From Viridothelium virens (Eukaryota > Ascomycota > Dothideomycetes > Trypetheliales > Trypetheliaceae), in contig ML991888.1 in NCBI GenBank assembly GCA_010094025.1, positions 1 to 46,135 of the forward strand: 46,135 nucleotides of DNA, read 5' to 3'. Both the position numbers and the translations under genes were made by a program. A model generated the notes under the pieces. That model was not told the origin of the DNA, did not search any database, and was given only the letters and a program-made list of their open reading frames with translations. Below are positions 32,810 to 43,515 of the stretch, in pieces. Every line of letters begins with the position of its first letter. The first letter of the stretch is position 1.

Positions 32810-33924
32810 CTACAAAACTTCATAGTATAAGAGTTTCTTCCTTCTAAACCGCTCTCCGCTTGTGAGGTTTTCAGCTTCTTTTTTGATTCCAGATAGGCTA
32901 ACTGAGATCATTAGAGCCTTTGACGTTGGCGAAATGTCGCAGACAAAAGCTGGCCGCGTCCATCGAAGTCTTTTTGCCCACGGTGGCAGATCTGGGTAGT
33001 CCTCTATGACATGTGCTCCAACGTACTTGAAAGGGGCCTGGAACGGATTCACGAGTCCACCTTGTGGTAACGAGATTGTTTCGGTGTTGTAGTCAGTTTG
33101 AGGATGCGGGAAATACCAGACGCTTGCTCGGTATGTCATCAATTCCTATTCTTCAACTCTTCGGTGCCCATCTCAGTTTCAGAGGTATCTTCCGTCTCTT
33201 CGGAAGACAACTTTACACAGCAGGCAATTGAAGCTTCTCGCAAAGGACTTGTTATCCCACTGCTTTCTTAGTCCTTCAAGATAAGCTTCAATCGCCTGCT
33301 GTATACGTTTGTCTTCCAAGCCCTCTGTTGAAATTCTTGGAAGTCCCGTCAGACAGTCCTACTCCTATAGATTTATACCCATTATCCGGTTCCGGCCAGA
33401 ATTCTTCGACAATTTTGCTAGAACGTTCTTTCTTAACAACTTTTTGAATTGTAGCAAGGATTTCAAAGAATCTTGAGACTGGGCCTTTTGGGCGCTGGAG
33501 AGGAATGTGGAGATGATGGCGGAGTCGTGCAACCTGAGCACTTCCACTGGCCCCGGACAAGGATGCCACCAATGGCTGCAGACGCCGGCAGGTGGCAGCC
33601 ACAATGAAAGAACTTCCAGCACTTTGTGCATTGGATTAGACCGTCTGGATTACCATGCCCTGGAGCGATGTGTTCGCCGCACTTCGAGCACACTTGCTCT
33701 GCGGACTTGCCCTTGTGCTTGCGGACCTGCACGAGGAGCCTCTTTGCGTCGTTGCCATAGTGCTATCACTACACTCTCCCCGTTGGAGTGGGGTGGGTGG
33801 CAGCTTTGGTACCAAACGAATGGTGAACCCACGGGGTTCCTGTCAATGATATCGATAAATTTGAACTCGTGCATGGAGTTCTTCGTAGCGTCTCGATCAA
33901 CTTGTCAAGTTTGAGTATGTCCAT
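32810..33924 (-). pseudogene. Decayed PHD-finger gene
   Basis: An ATG in excellent context (GCAGCCATGG, 33924) opens a frame (MDILKLDKLIETLRRTPC...) that runs 51 codons, meets three consecutive stops TAG-TGA-TAG (33763-33771), and then continues in the same frame to 33463. That second part holds a complete PHD zinc finger: CSKC, CTKC, H-CG-C (FFHCGC) and CSGC in correct C4HC3 order. Afterwards coding continues only by switching frames (FFEILATIQKVVKK..., then RIQQAIEAYLEGLRKQW... in a third frame, then FPHPQTDYNTETISL... to 32810). The finger would bind histone tails if expressed. An unrecognised intron ending at TAG before HYGNDAKRLL could explain the stops instead, but no good donor is visible. 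Confidence 0.55.
33199..33319. repeat. Long imperfect inverted repeat
   Basis: The left arm (33199-33250) and the reverse complement of the right arm (33269-33319) share GGAAGACAA, ACAGCAGGC, ATTGAAGCTT and AAGGACT in order. Over about 49 bases roughly 80 % match, with an 18-base spacer. The transcript could fold into a long hairpin. Confidence 0.8.
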
Positions 33925-35740
33925 GGCTGCCACAATTGCAGGGTACTCGGGAACAGCTGGTTTGCGCGAGGCAGATGACTTCTGGTCCAGGTGTTCTTAG
34001 CCTTTGCCAAGACAAGGAGCAGAGCACCAGTGGAGAATCACGGCGCGGCTAGACCACAGTAATCCTCGTACAAGAACATGGCTGGCCTGTGGAGGCACTC
34101 GTCCCTGGGACGGAACAGTCAAGGCTCGTACGTTGTTGGCTGGCCCATTGGAAAACGAGGGATGGGCCTGGAAGAAAAAAGGAAATTTCAGGTCTGGCGG
34201 AGCGCTGTATATTAATACTCCTCTGGCAAGGATACAGCAACTACCCGGCGATTGAGGAGCAGCATCACGAGGCCATGAAAAATGATGTAAGGTCCGAGTG
34301 ATTTGCGGACGTTGAATAGAAATTAGCCAATCAATCCCGCTGCGATCTTGTTGACAGTCACCAAATCGCCCATAGTGCCTCTGGTCCTTATCACAATCAC
34401 GTTCACTACATCATACTTCCGGGGAATTTCCGCACCGAATATCACTCAATGGCCCATGATTGGGGAAGAATGGACTGTCACGAGCGGTACGGATGCAGCC
34501 TTCAATGGCTCCACCTTGCCACCGATAATTTCCGTGATAGCAATCACGCGAAATTATCAGTGGGGAAATTGGTTACCTCACGAAAAGAATCCTGCATATT
34601 CCATCAGGCGTGGTCATTCATCCATGAGTGGGGTTGTGGTATTAGAGATTGTGATTGTTGTACACGCCACCTGTGAGGGACTTCGGATCCTGCTGACCTT
34701 TGTCCCAACAATCTCGAGGGAAAGTCCCAATATATGCCAAAAGTGGTACTTCCAACACCACACACAATATCTGTAACAACCGGGGGCCACTTCAGTCACC
34801 AATAGCTTAGAGCTACAGTCTCCGCCCAACGCTTTTGCCCAATACGCCTGCAAGTCTTGGGGCCTGAGGACTTGTGGGGCGATATGGATGTGTGTGTGGG
34901 GCGATTAACGTAAAGGGCGTAAGTCACAGAGAACTCTATCAGGGCAGTAATTACTTACACGTGTACTCAATCCCCACAAGAAGTGTACGCGGCCATCGGC
35001 TAGCGTCGTGGACGTGGATATATATACACGCCCAGCAGCACCTCCGTACCTGTTTCTTCGCTTGACTGGTCTTACCAAATCATTGAATATAGCTGTTTTT
35101 CTCGTGTCTCAGGTTTTGGCTACAACTCAATTAAAGTCTACACAATCACTATTTACATCTTGCCCCTTGTGACTCCCAAGCGGAGTCGTTGCCGAGCAGC
35201 AGCAAGTTTCGGGGCTTGACGCAGCCCCATTGCTATTCTCAACCTACAACAACTCCTAGATGCGACTGGAGATGTACTGGACTAGTGGCTCAGGTACTAA
35301 CCTACATTTTCTTTCCTTGAGGGCACCGCCACGGCGACCGCCCCGTATTCTCTCTCTTGGTACCCTATGCCTCTGGCGTCGGCTCCCGCCTCGTGGGTGA
35401 GGCGTCAAACTTCAAGGAGACCTTTTCAAGCGGTACGACATCAACGATGTCACTTACACTACTCGTGCCGGCCACGATGATTACGCTCGGAGCATCATCA
35501 TATCAGTATCAAATGATGATAGTCAAAATGTGTCTAGAAGAACACATGAAAATGAAACCATCTAAAATCCTGTAGCATTCGGGGAAATCGCCAAAGGAAC
35601 CCTTGTATACATGCCGTTCATGCCCAGAAGACGCGTTCCGAATGTGGATCCCAATCATTCGCATGTCTAGCTTCTTTGCAGCGACTCTAAATCGACAGCT
35701 TATCTCTATTATATTGACTCTGGGAGTACCAGATCAGATG
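33925..35740. other. Unassigned sequence with broken small frames
   Basis: Frames of up to 142 codons on the plus strand (34348-34776, starting MLTVTKSPIVPLVLITITF) carry no recognised motif. Stops and frame changes suggest decayed sequence. Confidence 0.3.
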
Positions 35741-35752
35741 TTTTAGAGCAAG

Positions 35753-36338
35753 ATGAGCAGAATGGTGACAAGATTGGATAACACAACGAAGGATGCCACC
35801 ACTGATGTCACCATGTTGCAGAAGAACATTGATCGCAATCAGATATCATTGCAGTTAGCTGCAATGATAATCAATGGTTTCATGGAAGCGAAGGAGCCGT
35901 TCATAATCGCTTCTACACCTTTGGAAAGCTTGGTTAATAAGACACCTGAAAGAGAAGGCAAAAATCCTCATTGTAATGGGGGCATGCGTCCCTGCTGTTA
36001 CAGACAAATCAAAGACATTAAGAAGTTATTCTGAATGGCAGCAACGCAAAGCGGAGAGGGAACGGCTCGTCAGAACCATAAAAACGGTGAAGATAGATCT
36101 GATGCCGATCAACGAGCTTGAGTGTACTAGCGGCGCACGAGAAGAATTCCACAGCCTCCAGCAAGTGATGAATCGAAATAAACAGTCCGTGGTCTCCTAC
36201 CAACACGCGATAGAGCTTCTACAGAAAGACGTTGCACAACTCAATGCCCTGCCTAAGGGGAAACTGCGAAAAGTATCCGTGTTCAAATCATTCACTACAA
36301 ACGTATTCTATCCCACTGGCTGGATAAAAACAATATGA
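35753..36338 (+). pseudogene. Coiled-coil hypothetical, two frames
   Basis: The first part (35753-36034) starts MSRMVTRLDNTTKDATTDVT and has helical character. The second (about 35950-36338) is in the +1 frame and is strongly coiled-coil (SEWQQRKAERERLVRTIKTV ... AIELLQKDVAQLNALPKG). They overlap around 35950-36030, so either a small intron or a frameshift connects them. No family is recognised. Confidence 0.35.
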
Positions 36339-36645
36339 AAAGCTATTAAAAGATGCTCGACTGAGAAGATCCAGGTTTGTTTGGAAACTGTACCTCAACT
36401 TCCAGCTCATGAGCCGTCTCACGCGGACAATACCCCAATCATCCAGTGGATTATGAAAGGCCGCAATTTTGGCCTCAAGAGCCTTAACGATAGATTCTAT
36501 TATCATCTTTCATTGCTTGCCATTGGACGACGACCCCTGTCTCAGCACGGGAAAAGCGTCTGCCTATCAATACAGTGGAACAAAAATAGCGGATAGGCAT
36601 AAGTCTTAGGGTTCCCACTTTCCTTCCAGGAAGCCAATCTTCACC

Positions 36646-37095
36646 ATGGACGGCGAAAAGCTACGCCGACTGGGGAAAAACGGCCAACGTCCAGGTTCCC
36701 TCCAAACAAGGGTTGCTCTTGCTTGGAGTTCAATGGTACTTGCAACATTGGAAGTGATACTCGCAACATTGGAAGTGATACTGTTGTCGCCAGCCCCTCT
36801 GACCAATGTATTAGAGCACATACAGCGAAGGCTACCGACAAAATTGCCAGGCAGCAGCATCATCTGCCCAAGCAAGGAAGCCGTCGACCGTCGCGTCAGG
36901 AAGCCGGAAGGAGGAATGGAGAGCCACGAGACCGAGCAGCAGGGAGACGGAGAACCTCACAGCCTGGATGCCCCAAGAAAAATCACCGACAACCTCTTGA
37001 ACATAGGAACACAGAAATCAATTAACGCCATGCAGAAGAAGATCTCGAGCGCCAGCAACTCAAGCGCGCTCCTAGCCATCATCTACCCGCATTAG
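36646..37095 (+). CDS. Uncertain 149-codon open frame
   Basis: It starts at an ATG in good context (TTCACCATGGAC) and contains an in-frame 21-bp tandem duplication. The tail is Lys/Ser-rich. No domain is recognised; the overlapping +2 frame is also open for 100 codons, so coding status is doubtful. Confidence 0.25.
   Translation: MDGEKLRRLGKNGQRPGSLQTRVALAWSSMVLATLEVILATLEVILLSPAPLTNVLEHIQRRLPTKLPGSSIICPSKEAVDRRVRKPEGGMESHETEQQGDGEPHSLDAPRKITDNLLNIGTQKSINAMQKKISSASNSSALLAIIYPH
36738..36779 (+). repeat. 21-bp tandem duplication
   Basis: Two adjacent copies of ACT(T/C)GCAACATTGGAAGTGAT differing at one base. It adds seven residues without shifting frame. Confidence 0.9.
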
Positions 37096-38146
37096 GAGGA
37101 GAGAGTAACTCAACTTACTTTCTTATCTCCCAACCTCCATCGATCCATTTCGATACGCAAATGAAAACGGGCTACAAGCCAAGTGGTGGCGAACATGGGC
37201 TTTCCAAGGTTGGTCAAACCCACCAACGAAAAAAGCCTCGGGCCTACCCCGACGGGGGCCCACACGGTTGTTGTTATGAGTAACCCTACCGCGGTCGGTC
37301 TTGGCAACCTCCCCTAGCCGGCTCATGTTGACGGCGGTCAATGCTGAGCTGGTCCGTATGAAAAATCATACTCATCGTTTCCCAAATCTCCACCTTATCT
37401 ATAACTGTCCAGCTTTACGGAAAGGCATCAATGTACTGCGACGCTTACTCCGAATACCATACACTACAGCTTGCCGGTTGTAGAAATCTCGAACCATATA
37501 CTTGGACACTTTTATGAGCATATAGATCGCTATTTAAAGATGAGGTTCAGTGATGAGAAAGAATCAGGCAGATTTAGCTATCTTAATTAAAGAATCAACA
37601 AGGAAATCTTTGATCAGATCATGTGAGGTTTATAAAAAGATATTATAATAGCAGAGCGTCATTACGAATTCCTTATATTTAGGAATTTATGTTCCGCGAT
37701 TATACCGCATACTTTTTCTCCCCTACAAGAGGTCTCGGGTGCGAAGACATCCGAGCCTGGATGGGCACTTTCGTAAAGATTACAGATATAGGACAATGCT
37801 GTTCTCGTCTACATCAGAGCTGATGCAAGATGTGCTAGCCATAGTCCTGGCAACAAATACTGGGGTGGAGTTGAATGTGTGGCTTCTCTATGAGATGGAA
37901 CTCGGAGAAAGCAGGTCATGGAATCGATCAGCAAGTTCGCGAAAGTGCTCTATCCGACCGCAGGTCTCAAAATCGATAGACCGCGCACCGCTGGTTCGGC
38001 ATAGGTACCACGTTGTGCCTTGGATCCAAAAATGTATCCGAATATTATAAAGCTGCGCCGGAATAGGGTATTTGGGATTGTGCGGAGACAGAGCATTCAA
38101 CTAAAGAACCGATACGCAGGCAAGAAACTCATCATTAGTTCCACGA
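37096..38146. other. Unassigned, partly AT-rich sequence
   Basis: The part at 37490-37720 is AT-rich with many TpA steps, as in mutated transposon remnants. The rest has only short frames. No gene is called. Confidence 0.35.
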
Positions 38147-38250
38147 CACAGTGAAGGCTCTTGTCGATGACCCAAACATGCCACAGAGGCAGATCCAGTG
38201 CGTGATGTGTTAAATTGCCTATGATCTACATACTGTGGCTCTTGACAAGG
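38147..38250 (+). repeat. Diverged direct repeat, copy A
   Basis: Begins CAGTGAAGGCTC after ATTAGTTCC and continues with TGACCCA, CAGTG, GAT.TGT, ATTGCC and GCTCTT landmarks shared with 39297-39395. Translated, both give VKA.V.DP......QC..C.IA..LH.VAL; copy A has a stop after the second cysteine. Confidence 0.65.
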
Positions 38251-38558
38251 CGCTGAAAGACGTCGCTGGTGCCACTTCGGAACATATCTCCAAGGGAGCC
38301 ACATACGGTCGACGAGCCGTATCGCAAGTCTCTGCCCAGGGCACCATCGTCGGCTTCCAGCAGGATCCTGTGAGTTGTGCCGTTAAAGTTGTCGACATTA
38401 TAGAGGCGTCATGCAAGAGTTCACTGCAGTCTTGCTGGGATATTTCATCCGGCGGACGGGTGAGACTGAGTGGAATGGACAGCCTCTGATGAACATTCCC
38501 CTGATGGAGATCAGAGAGGTTGCCTGTCCGGCGAGCAACGATGAGCTTGCCCTCATGA

Positions 38559-39206
38559 ATGCCTATTCGAACCATGCCAGCACCGAGCTCTAGAAGGAGG
38601 TCGCTGAGGCGACGCGGAAGTGGCAAGCACTGCCTCTACACCGACAAAGAGACGAACTACGACCGACCATCAGTGACACTGCGATCATCAAGGGAAGCCG
38701 GCTCGCTTGGATCGTCAGCTCTTTTCCTGGTCTCGCTAGTGCCAGAGCGGACTTTGGGCCCGGGGGGTTGGACGGCGGCGAACATCAAGGAGCATACTTG
38801 GACCAGCTTCAGCACGAAAAAAAAAAAAACCCCCTTCAGAAAGCATCAGCGAGAGATCAGGATCGCGTACAAGTTTGAGGTAGGTCTGAAGCAGGTGGTA
38901 AACTTTATGTTCAAACAGCGCCGGGTGAATGGAGATCACCGGTGGTACAACCCCAAGAACACGAACCTGCACAATCCAGGCTATAAGATGGTAGTGCTCA
39001 GCGAGTCTCTTGTCTGTGCTAGTCCAGCCTATTTCTACCTGGCTAGACTTCAAAGGGCAAGGCGTCTGTTGTTGGGCACAAACCCCCATCTGGCCGCCGA
39101 GATACACCACTCCAACGCCGCCTTAATGACAAGCTTGGCACGTCACAAGCGGCGCTCGAAACTGGTGGCTTCCAATACATCCCTCCAGAAGACATTGAAG
39201 TGTTAA
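38559..39206 (+). CDS. Uncertain 215-codon open frame with poly-A tract
   Basis: The frame is uninterrupted and starts with ATG, but includes a 13-A/5-C homopolymer (38817-38834) reading KKKKTP. Near its 3' part a second frame also looks protein-like (LNDKLGTSQAALETGG... QLTAINNLSS, ending at 39247). This suggests a frame switch and decay. No family is recognised. Confidence 0.25.
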   Translation: MPIRTMPAPSSRRRSLRRRGSGKHCLYTDKETNYDRPSVTLRSSREAGSLGSSALFLVSLVPERTLGPGGWTAANIKEHTWTSFSTKKKKTPFRKHQREIRIAYKFEVGLKQVVNFMFKQRRVNGDHRWYNPKNTNLHNPGYKMVVLSESLVCASPAYFYLARLQRARRLLLGTNPHLAAEIHHSNAALMTSLARHKRRSKLVASNTSLQKTLKC

Positions 39207-39296
39207 ATGAGGCCCAGCTGACAGCAATCAACAATTTAAGTTCCTAATGATCAACCTAGATAGCCTGTTACTTATTGATATCATTAGTTCCGTAAC

Positions 39297-39548
39297 GCAG
39301 TGAAGGCTCCGGTGGGTGACCCAGCCCCGAAACAGATGCAGACGCAGTGTGCGATCTGTCAGATTGCCAAAGGTTTACATGCCGTAGCTCTTAATATGGG
39401 CCTCAGTGTTATACAGCGTATCACTGAGAGTGGTGGGAGACAGGGCGATGATGATGAAGTCATGGAGGAAGCTGTGGATGAGGCAGAGACTAATGGCGAG
39501 GAAAGCTCAGACGCCTCCTCGAAAGCAATATCGAACCGCGAGACATAG
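39297..39548 (+). repeat. Diverged direct repeat, copy B, with open frame
   Basis: The copy starts CGCAGTGAAGGCTCCGG, and the frame VKAPVGDPAPKQMQTQCAIC runs on to an acidic tail (GRQGDDDEVMEEAVDEAE) ending at 39548. In both copies the conserved part begins right after a CAG, as an exon would after a splice acceptor. Function unknown. Confidence 0.5.
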
Positions 39549-39726
39549 CAGTCCTCTCTCCATACGAAGCACAGTATCGTCTGTACTGCCGAGTAAGGCA
39601 CTGGCTTCAGACAAAGTTTGTTAACCTGGCCATGTCGGAGCTCATACTCGCAAAATTCGATACGAGAGCTCTGATGAAGATTACTAAAGTACAAAGGACA
39701 GTGGTCAAGCCAAGGAGACAGCACTG

Positions 39727-40693
39727 GTGATGAAGGTGGACACCATACTTAAACCACTCGTCCCTACCAACAGCACTATTAGCATGAACGAGCATCGGAA
39801 TGCTGTCTTCCGTAACCTTAATGGTGCGGTCATTGGGAACAGGTCTACTGAGCGTGAAATCACTGCCGTCCAAGCCGAAGAAATGACACGCCCTATCTTC
39901 GACGAGACGCTATCAGCCACTGGCTTAAACACTTGATGGACATTGTTCTGGAAATCCATTCACACTCCCTGCCGGAAAAAGGCGACACCACCGTTGCTTT
40001 ACGTGCTCAGAAACTTATGGCGGAGAAAACGTTTCAGGACTCGCGCCATATGTACGAATACCTTCGAGTCCTGGCGCTCTCTCAGCATACGATGGCCGGC
40101 CAGACTAACCTACAGCGGATTCTACAAATCCGCAACGACCAACATACCTAGGCACGATATGCCAAGCTAATTGAAGCCGTGAATGGAGAACAAGCCGATA
40201 TTATCAAACTCCTCACGGAGAAGGGCATCTCATACACACGTGGAAAGGATGCGAACAGTATCGTACTTGATTTTATCCCTTCGGTTCTAGAGATCAAACG
40301 GGAAGAGCTAAAACGAAGCATGAAGACGGGCTCTGCCATCTCCCATTTGGTCCGTAAGCTTGGCCATGGTGTCCCTCTTCTGTTCCCTAAGGATGCACGT
40401 CAAAGGCATGTTTCCTTCCCTCTCCCTTCACCCGACTCAGATAGGCTAAAATTCCCTTCTACTCGGTGCTACTCCTGGACGGTGGCGGCTGTGCAGCATC
40501 TGTCTGCTGTTATGGCGAAGCATGTGCCTTAACTGGCTGCTCTCTCTGCCTTTCTCGAGAGACATGTGTACTATCCGATCATCGACGGACAACAGATAGT
40601 ACCGAAGACCATCACAAAAGCAGCGGAGGAATGCTTATCGACGAGGAACTTCTGAAGGCAAATTTCACTACTCTAGATATCATGGAGGAGTAA
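39727..40693 (+). pseudogene. Broken hypothetical gene fragments
   Basis: A frame 39727-39936 (TILKPLVPTNSTISMNEHRN...) is followed by 39933-40532 in another frame, which is interrupted by a single TAG at 40149-40151 and then continues (ARYAKLIEAVNGEQADIIKL...). A third frame closes at 40693. The segments have normal amino-acid composition and charge patterns, so they are probably remnants of one gene. No family is recognised. Confidence 0.4.
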
Positions 40694-41410
40694 TAGCATG
40701 CGATTACATCAATGGCTTGTATGAGAAGGGGAGAAACTGAGCGGGAAGTTATTCAAGATACTTCTACTCTTTTTTCTATGAAGCACAGCCACATTACCTG
40801 TGCCATGGGTGCAGTATCAGATGGATCCTACAATTTCCATTGTGTATAAGAAGCACGCTACCTCCACTGAGATCATCGTTCAACCCACGAATTCACAACT
40901 TGCTGAAGCCAGGGTTCTGCCAGAGTACCAAACCATGAATAATTCAACGCTCTAGCAAGCCCTCCGCCAACAGAATATACACAATTTTTACCAACTCTTC
41001 TGGGTGATGACAACAGCGCATGACGATCAGGTATGCAGGGTTCGGAAACATAGCAGGATAGAATAATGAATACATAAAGCTGAATTTGGATACATTTGTA
41101 TAAATATCTGAATGATATCCACAATTCGCATTTTCATACTCCATTGACTAAGTATGCCAAATTAGACCTAGCGTAAGCACACAAAGCCTGTTCTCTACAT
41201 TAGCTAATTTTTGCTTCTTCATCAATTAGCAGCAGCAACAGTAGCATCAGCAACAGAAGCGTAAGTCATCAATTTAGTGTTGTACAATCCTACATCCATC
41301 AAAACTAAGCTTCAGAGTCTTTTATATAAGGCTTTAACATGCTAATATATTAATAGAATATCAAACTCTCGCCTGAAGGCTTTCTGTTCTCAGAAAAGAA
41401 AATCAACAAT
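40694..41410. other. Intergenic, AT-rich, CAG-rich patch
   Basis: No gene is visible. A low-complexity CAG/CAA patch lies at 41229-41262, followed by several GTAAGT and CTAAT motifs that could be a spliced leader. Confidence 0.35.
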
Positions 41411-41655
41411 GTAAGTCAAATCACTATCATACAAACAATCTACTAATACCTTCATACGCTAGGGCTGCCCCTGCTCCTGCTGCTCCTGCTGCCCCTGCCG
41501 CCGCCACCCCTGCCGCCGCCACCCCTGCCACCCATCCCACCACCATCACCGCCTCTTCCTTTCATCCTGGGCCCGCTCCTGTCCTCGGAGTTGGAGGACA
41601 GCAGCTTGCACCGCTGGTATCCAGGCCTCAGAGCCGTACTGTTTTGGCTTTGGTA
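41411..41655 (+). CDS. Possible small Ala/Pro-rich protein with split start codon
   Basis: At 41411 an AT is followed by GTAAGT; about 50 bases later CGCTAG precedes GGCTGCCCC. Splicing would create ATG-GCT and a frame MAAPAPAAPAAPAAATPAAA... of about 65 codons ending LFWLW. An ACTAATAC-type branch motif lies inside the intron. The opposite strand reads as glycine-rich RGG. It is simple-sequence DNA, so coding status is weak. Confidence 0.2.
41460..41550. repeat. GC-rich simple-sequence tract
   Basis: Imperfect repeats of CCTGCTGCT and CCTGCCGCCGCCACC. They give Ala/Pro or Gly/Arg runs on the two strands. Confidence 0.8.
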
Positions 41656-41827
41656 GGTGTGGATGTGCTCTTCGTACCAGGGGCCATCCAAGCCTATCAA
41701 TTGGCATCTCAGCGGCAATCCGGCGGTATGGGGTGACCGTAAGAATCTGTTCGCTTGATATCATTGACCAGGAGGAAATGTCAAGATGCGAGTGCGTAAG
41801 TCCCTTCATTCCCCCTTTCGCTCGGCA

Positions 41828-41854
41828 GACAGAGTTGCCTGTAGCAACTCTGTC
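41828..41854. repeat. Perfect 11-bp hairpin
   Basis: GACAGAGTTGC and its exact reverse complement GCAACTCTGTC are separated by CTGTA. Confidence 0.9.
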
Positions 41855-42230
41855 GGCAACCGGGACACGCTGGCGCGCCGTACGCGTATCACTACCGCGG
41901 ACTCCTACGGAAGGAGTACCTACCGATTGTATTGCGCCAGAGAGATGGACGGGGTGACGAGTGAAAGTACTGGCCACCGGAATATGGATGCATTCCGGAT
42001 GCTCTTTTCCAACCAACCACCTCACGTTTTACCTACCTTACCTCAGCGAGGCCCAGAGGCAGACCGGGAGGCAGGCCCAGAGATTTACACCCAGAGGCAG
42101 ACCCAGAGGTTCATCCTTAACAGGGCCTAAGAGGTATTTTACTTAGGGGGTGAAGAGGGATCATGATCATCCAAGGGATAGATTAGGATGTGGATCCATA
42201 CAGCACGAAGCTCGGATCTGAGGTCCCAAT

Positions 42231-42480
42231 TGTTAGGGGGTATGAGAAGGCAATCCTATTCACGTGATTACGAGTGAGGATCGTGGGTTGCCACGTATAT
42301 AGATGCCCTCGCCTCCATAGCTTAATCTAAAAGCTTTTACCACCTTTTACAACATTAATATCTACTGCCATGGAGACCTTCACCGTCACTAAATCTTCCG
42401 CCGCAGAAGCCTCAACTCCTACAGACAACAACTCGGAACAACAGATACAGGCCTACTGGGTCACCAAATGGTCAAGATAG
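42231..42480 (+). mobile_element. LTR-like retroelement fragment
   Basis: The piece starts TGTTAGGGGG, has CACGTGATTACG, a TATA-like CACGTATATAGATGCC and a leader, then ATG at 42370 for a 36-codon frame (METFTVTKSSAAEASTPTDN...) that stops at 42480. TGTTAGG starts, TATA and gag-like leader are typical of fungal Copia LTRs. No second LTR, primer-binding site or pol is found, so it is a tentative solo or truncated element. Confidence 0.35.
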
Positions 42481-43515
42481 CATGGAAGAGGATGGATGGA
42501 GAGTAGAAAATGGACAAGGGATGACAAGAACAAAGGAAATGAATTGACACTCGAAGGATAATGGACATGAAACATGGAGGATACCGAGAATTACATGAAG
42601 TCTTTCCTTTCTTTGCTGGAACAGTGACTCCCTGGACAGGGGGAGTTGTTATGGCAGACACAAGGTAGGGATAGCTCGATAGCGTACATAAGCATGGAGT
42701 TTAGAACCACTCACTTGTACTCTCTCCTCTCGTCTTGAACTCCATGTAGGCAGATATACTACAACAATTCAGAGGCACACTGCTCTCCTTTCTTGTCTCC
42801 CTACCTTTGGTGACACCATTTGGCTCCCTACAACATACAGCAATTACCCAAGATATGTTTTATACCGAGTTTAAGTATACTTTTTTTATGAAGACCCACA
42901 ACCGCAAGATGACATCAGACACTTGCAATCTTTGAGACCTGAGATGGAATTGTCCGACGGCAGAATATGGGGTACGAAAACCCGTGCAAAGAGTATCTAT
43001 TTTGCTACAACTTGAATGCGGCAACTTGTTTGCCGGTCTCCCCTAATTTCAAGGCATAAATTCTTGGTGTGCCGGGAGCGAATGAAATAGACTGGTTCAA
43101 ATGGCCTGCGGATGGTGGCTAATGTAACTGTAATGGATAGGGAATCACACTTAAATTGATATACTACATATTGCTGTGCACCTATCAGAGACGTGGCAGT
43201 CGTGCGGTGATGCGAAGTTTATGTTTACACATGTCAAGCATGAGCCATAAATCAACTGGGCGAACTTTGTGCGTCGTACAAGACATTTCGGGATCTTCTT
43301 CTCGCAGGTGATTATTAGGACGAAAAACGAAGCCCCTTTACTGTATTGACAATCAACCGATATATCCGTTCAATTCAAGCGGGTTGAGAACATGCATTGA
43401 AATCCGGCACCAGGGATTGAAAGTATAGACGCATATAAAAGCAAATTAATCATGCATCTTGCCTTTGGAAAAACGGGAAAGCGATTTGCAGATCTCACAG
43501 ACACATAGGACGATA
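42481..43515. other. Intergenic sequence
   Basis: About 1 kb without a supported gene, before the 3' end of the AAA+ gene. The left part is purine-rich with short frames only. Confidence 0.4.

Noticed and set aside
41546-42025. A 159-codon minus-strand frame
   Set aside because: It overlaps two other open frames in a GC-rich tract, has no motif, and none of the three is clearly favoured.
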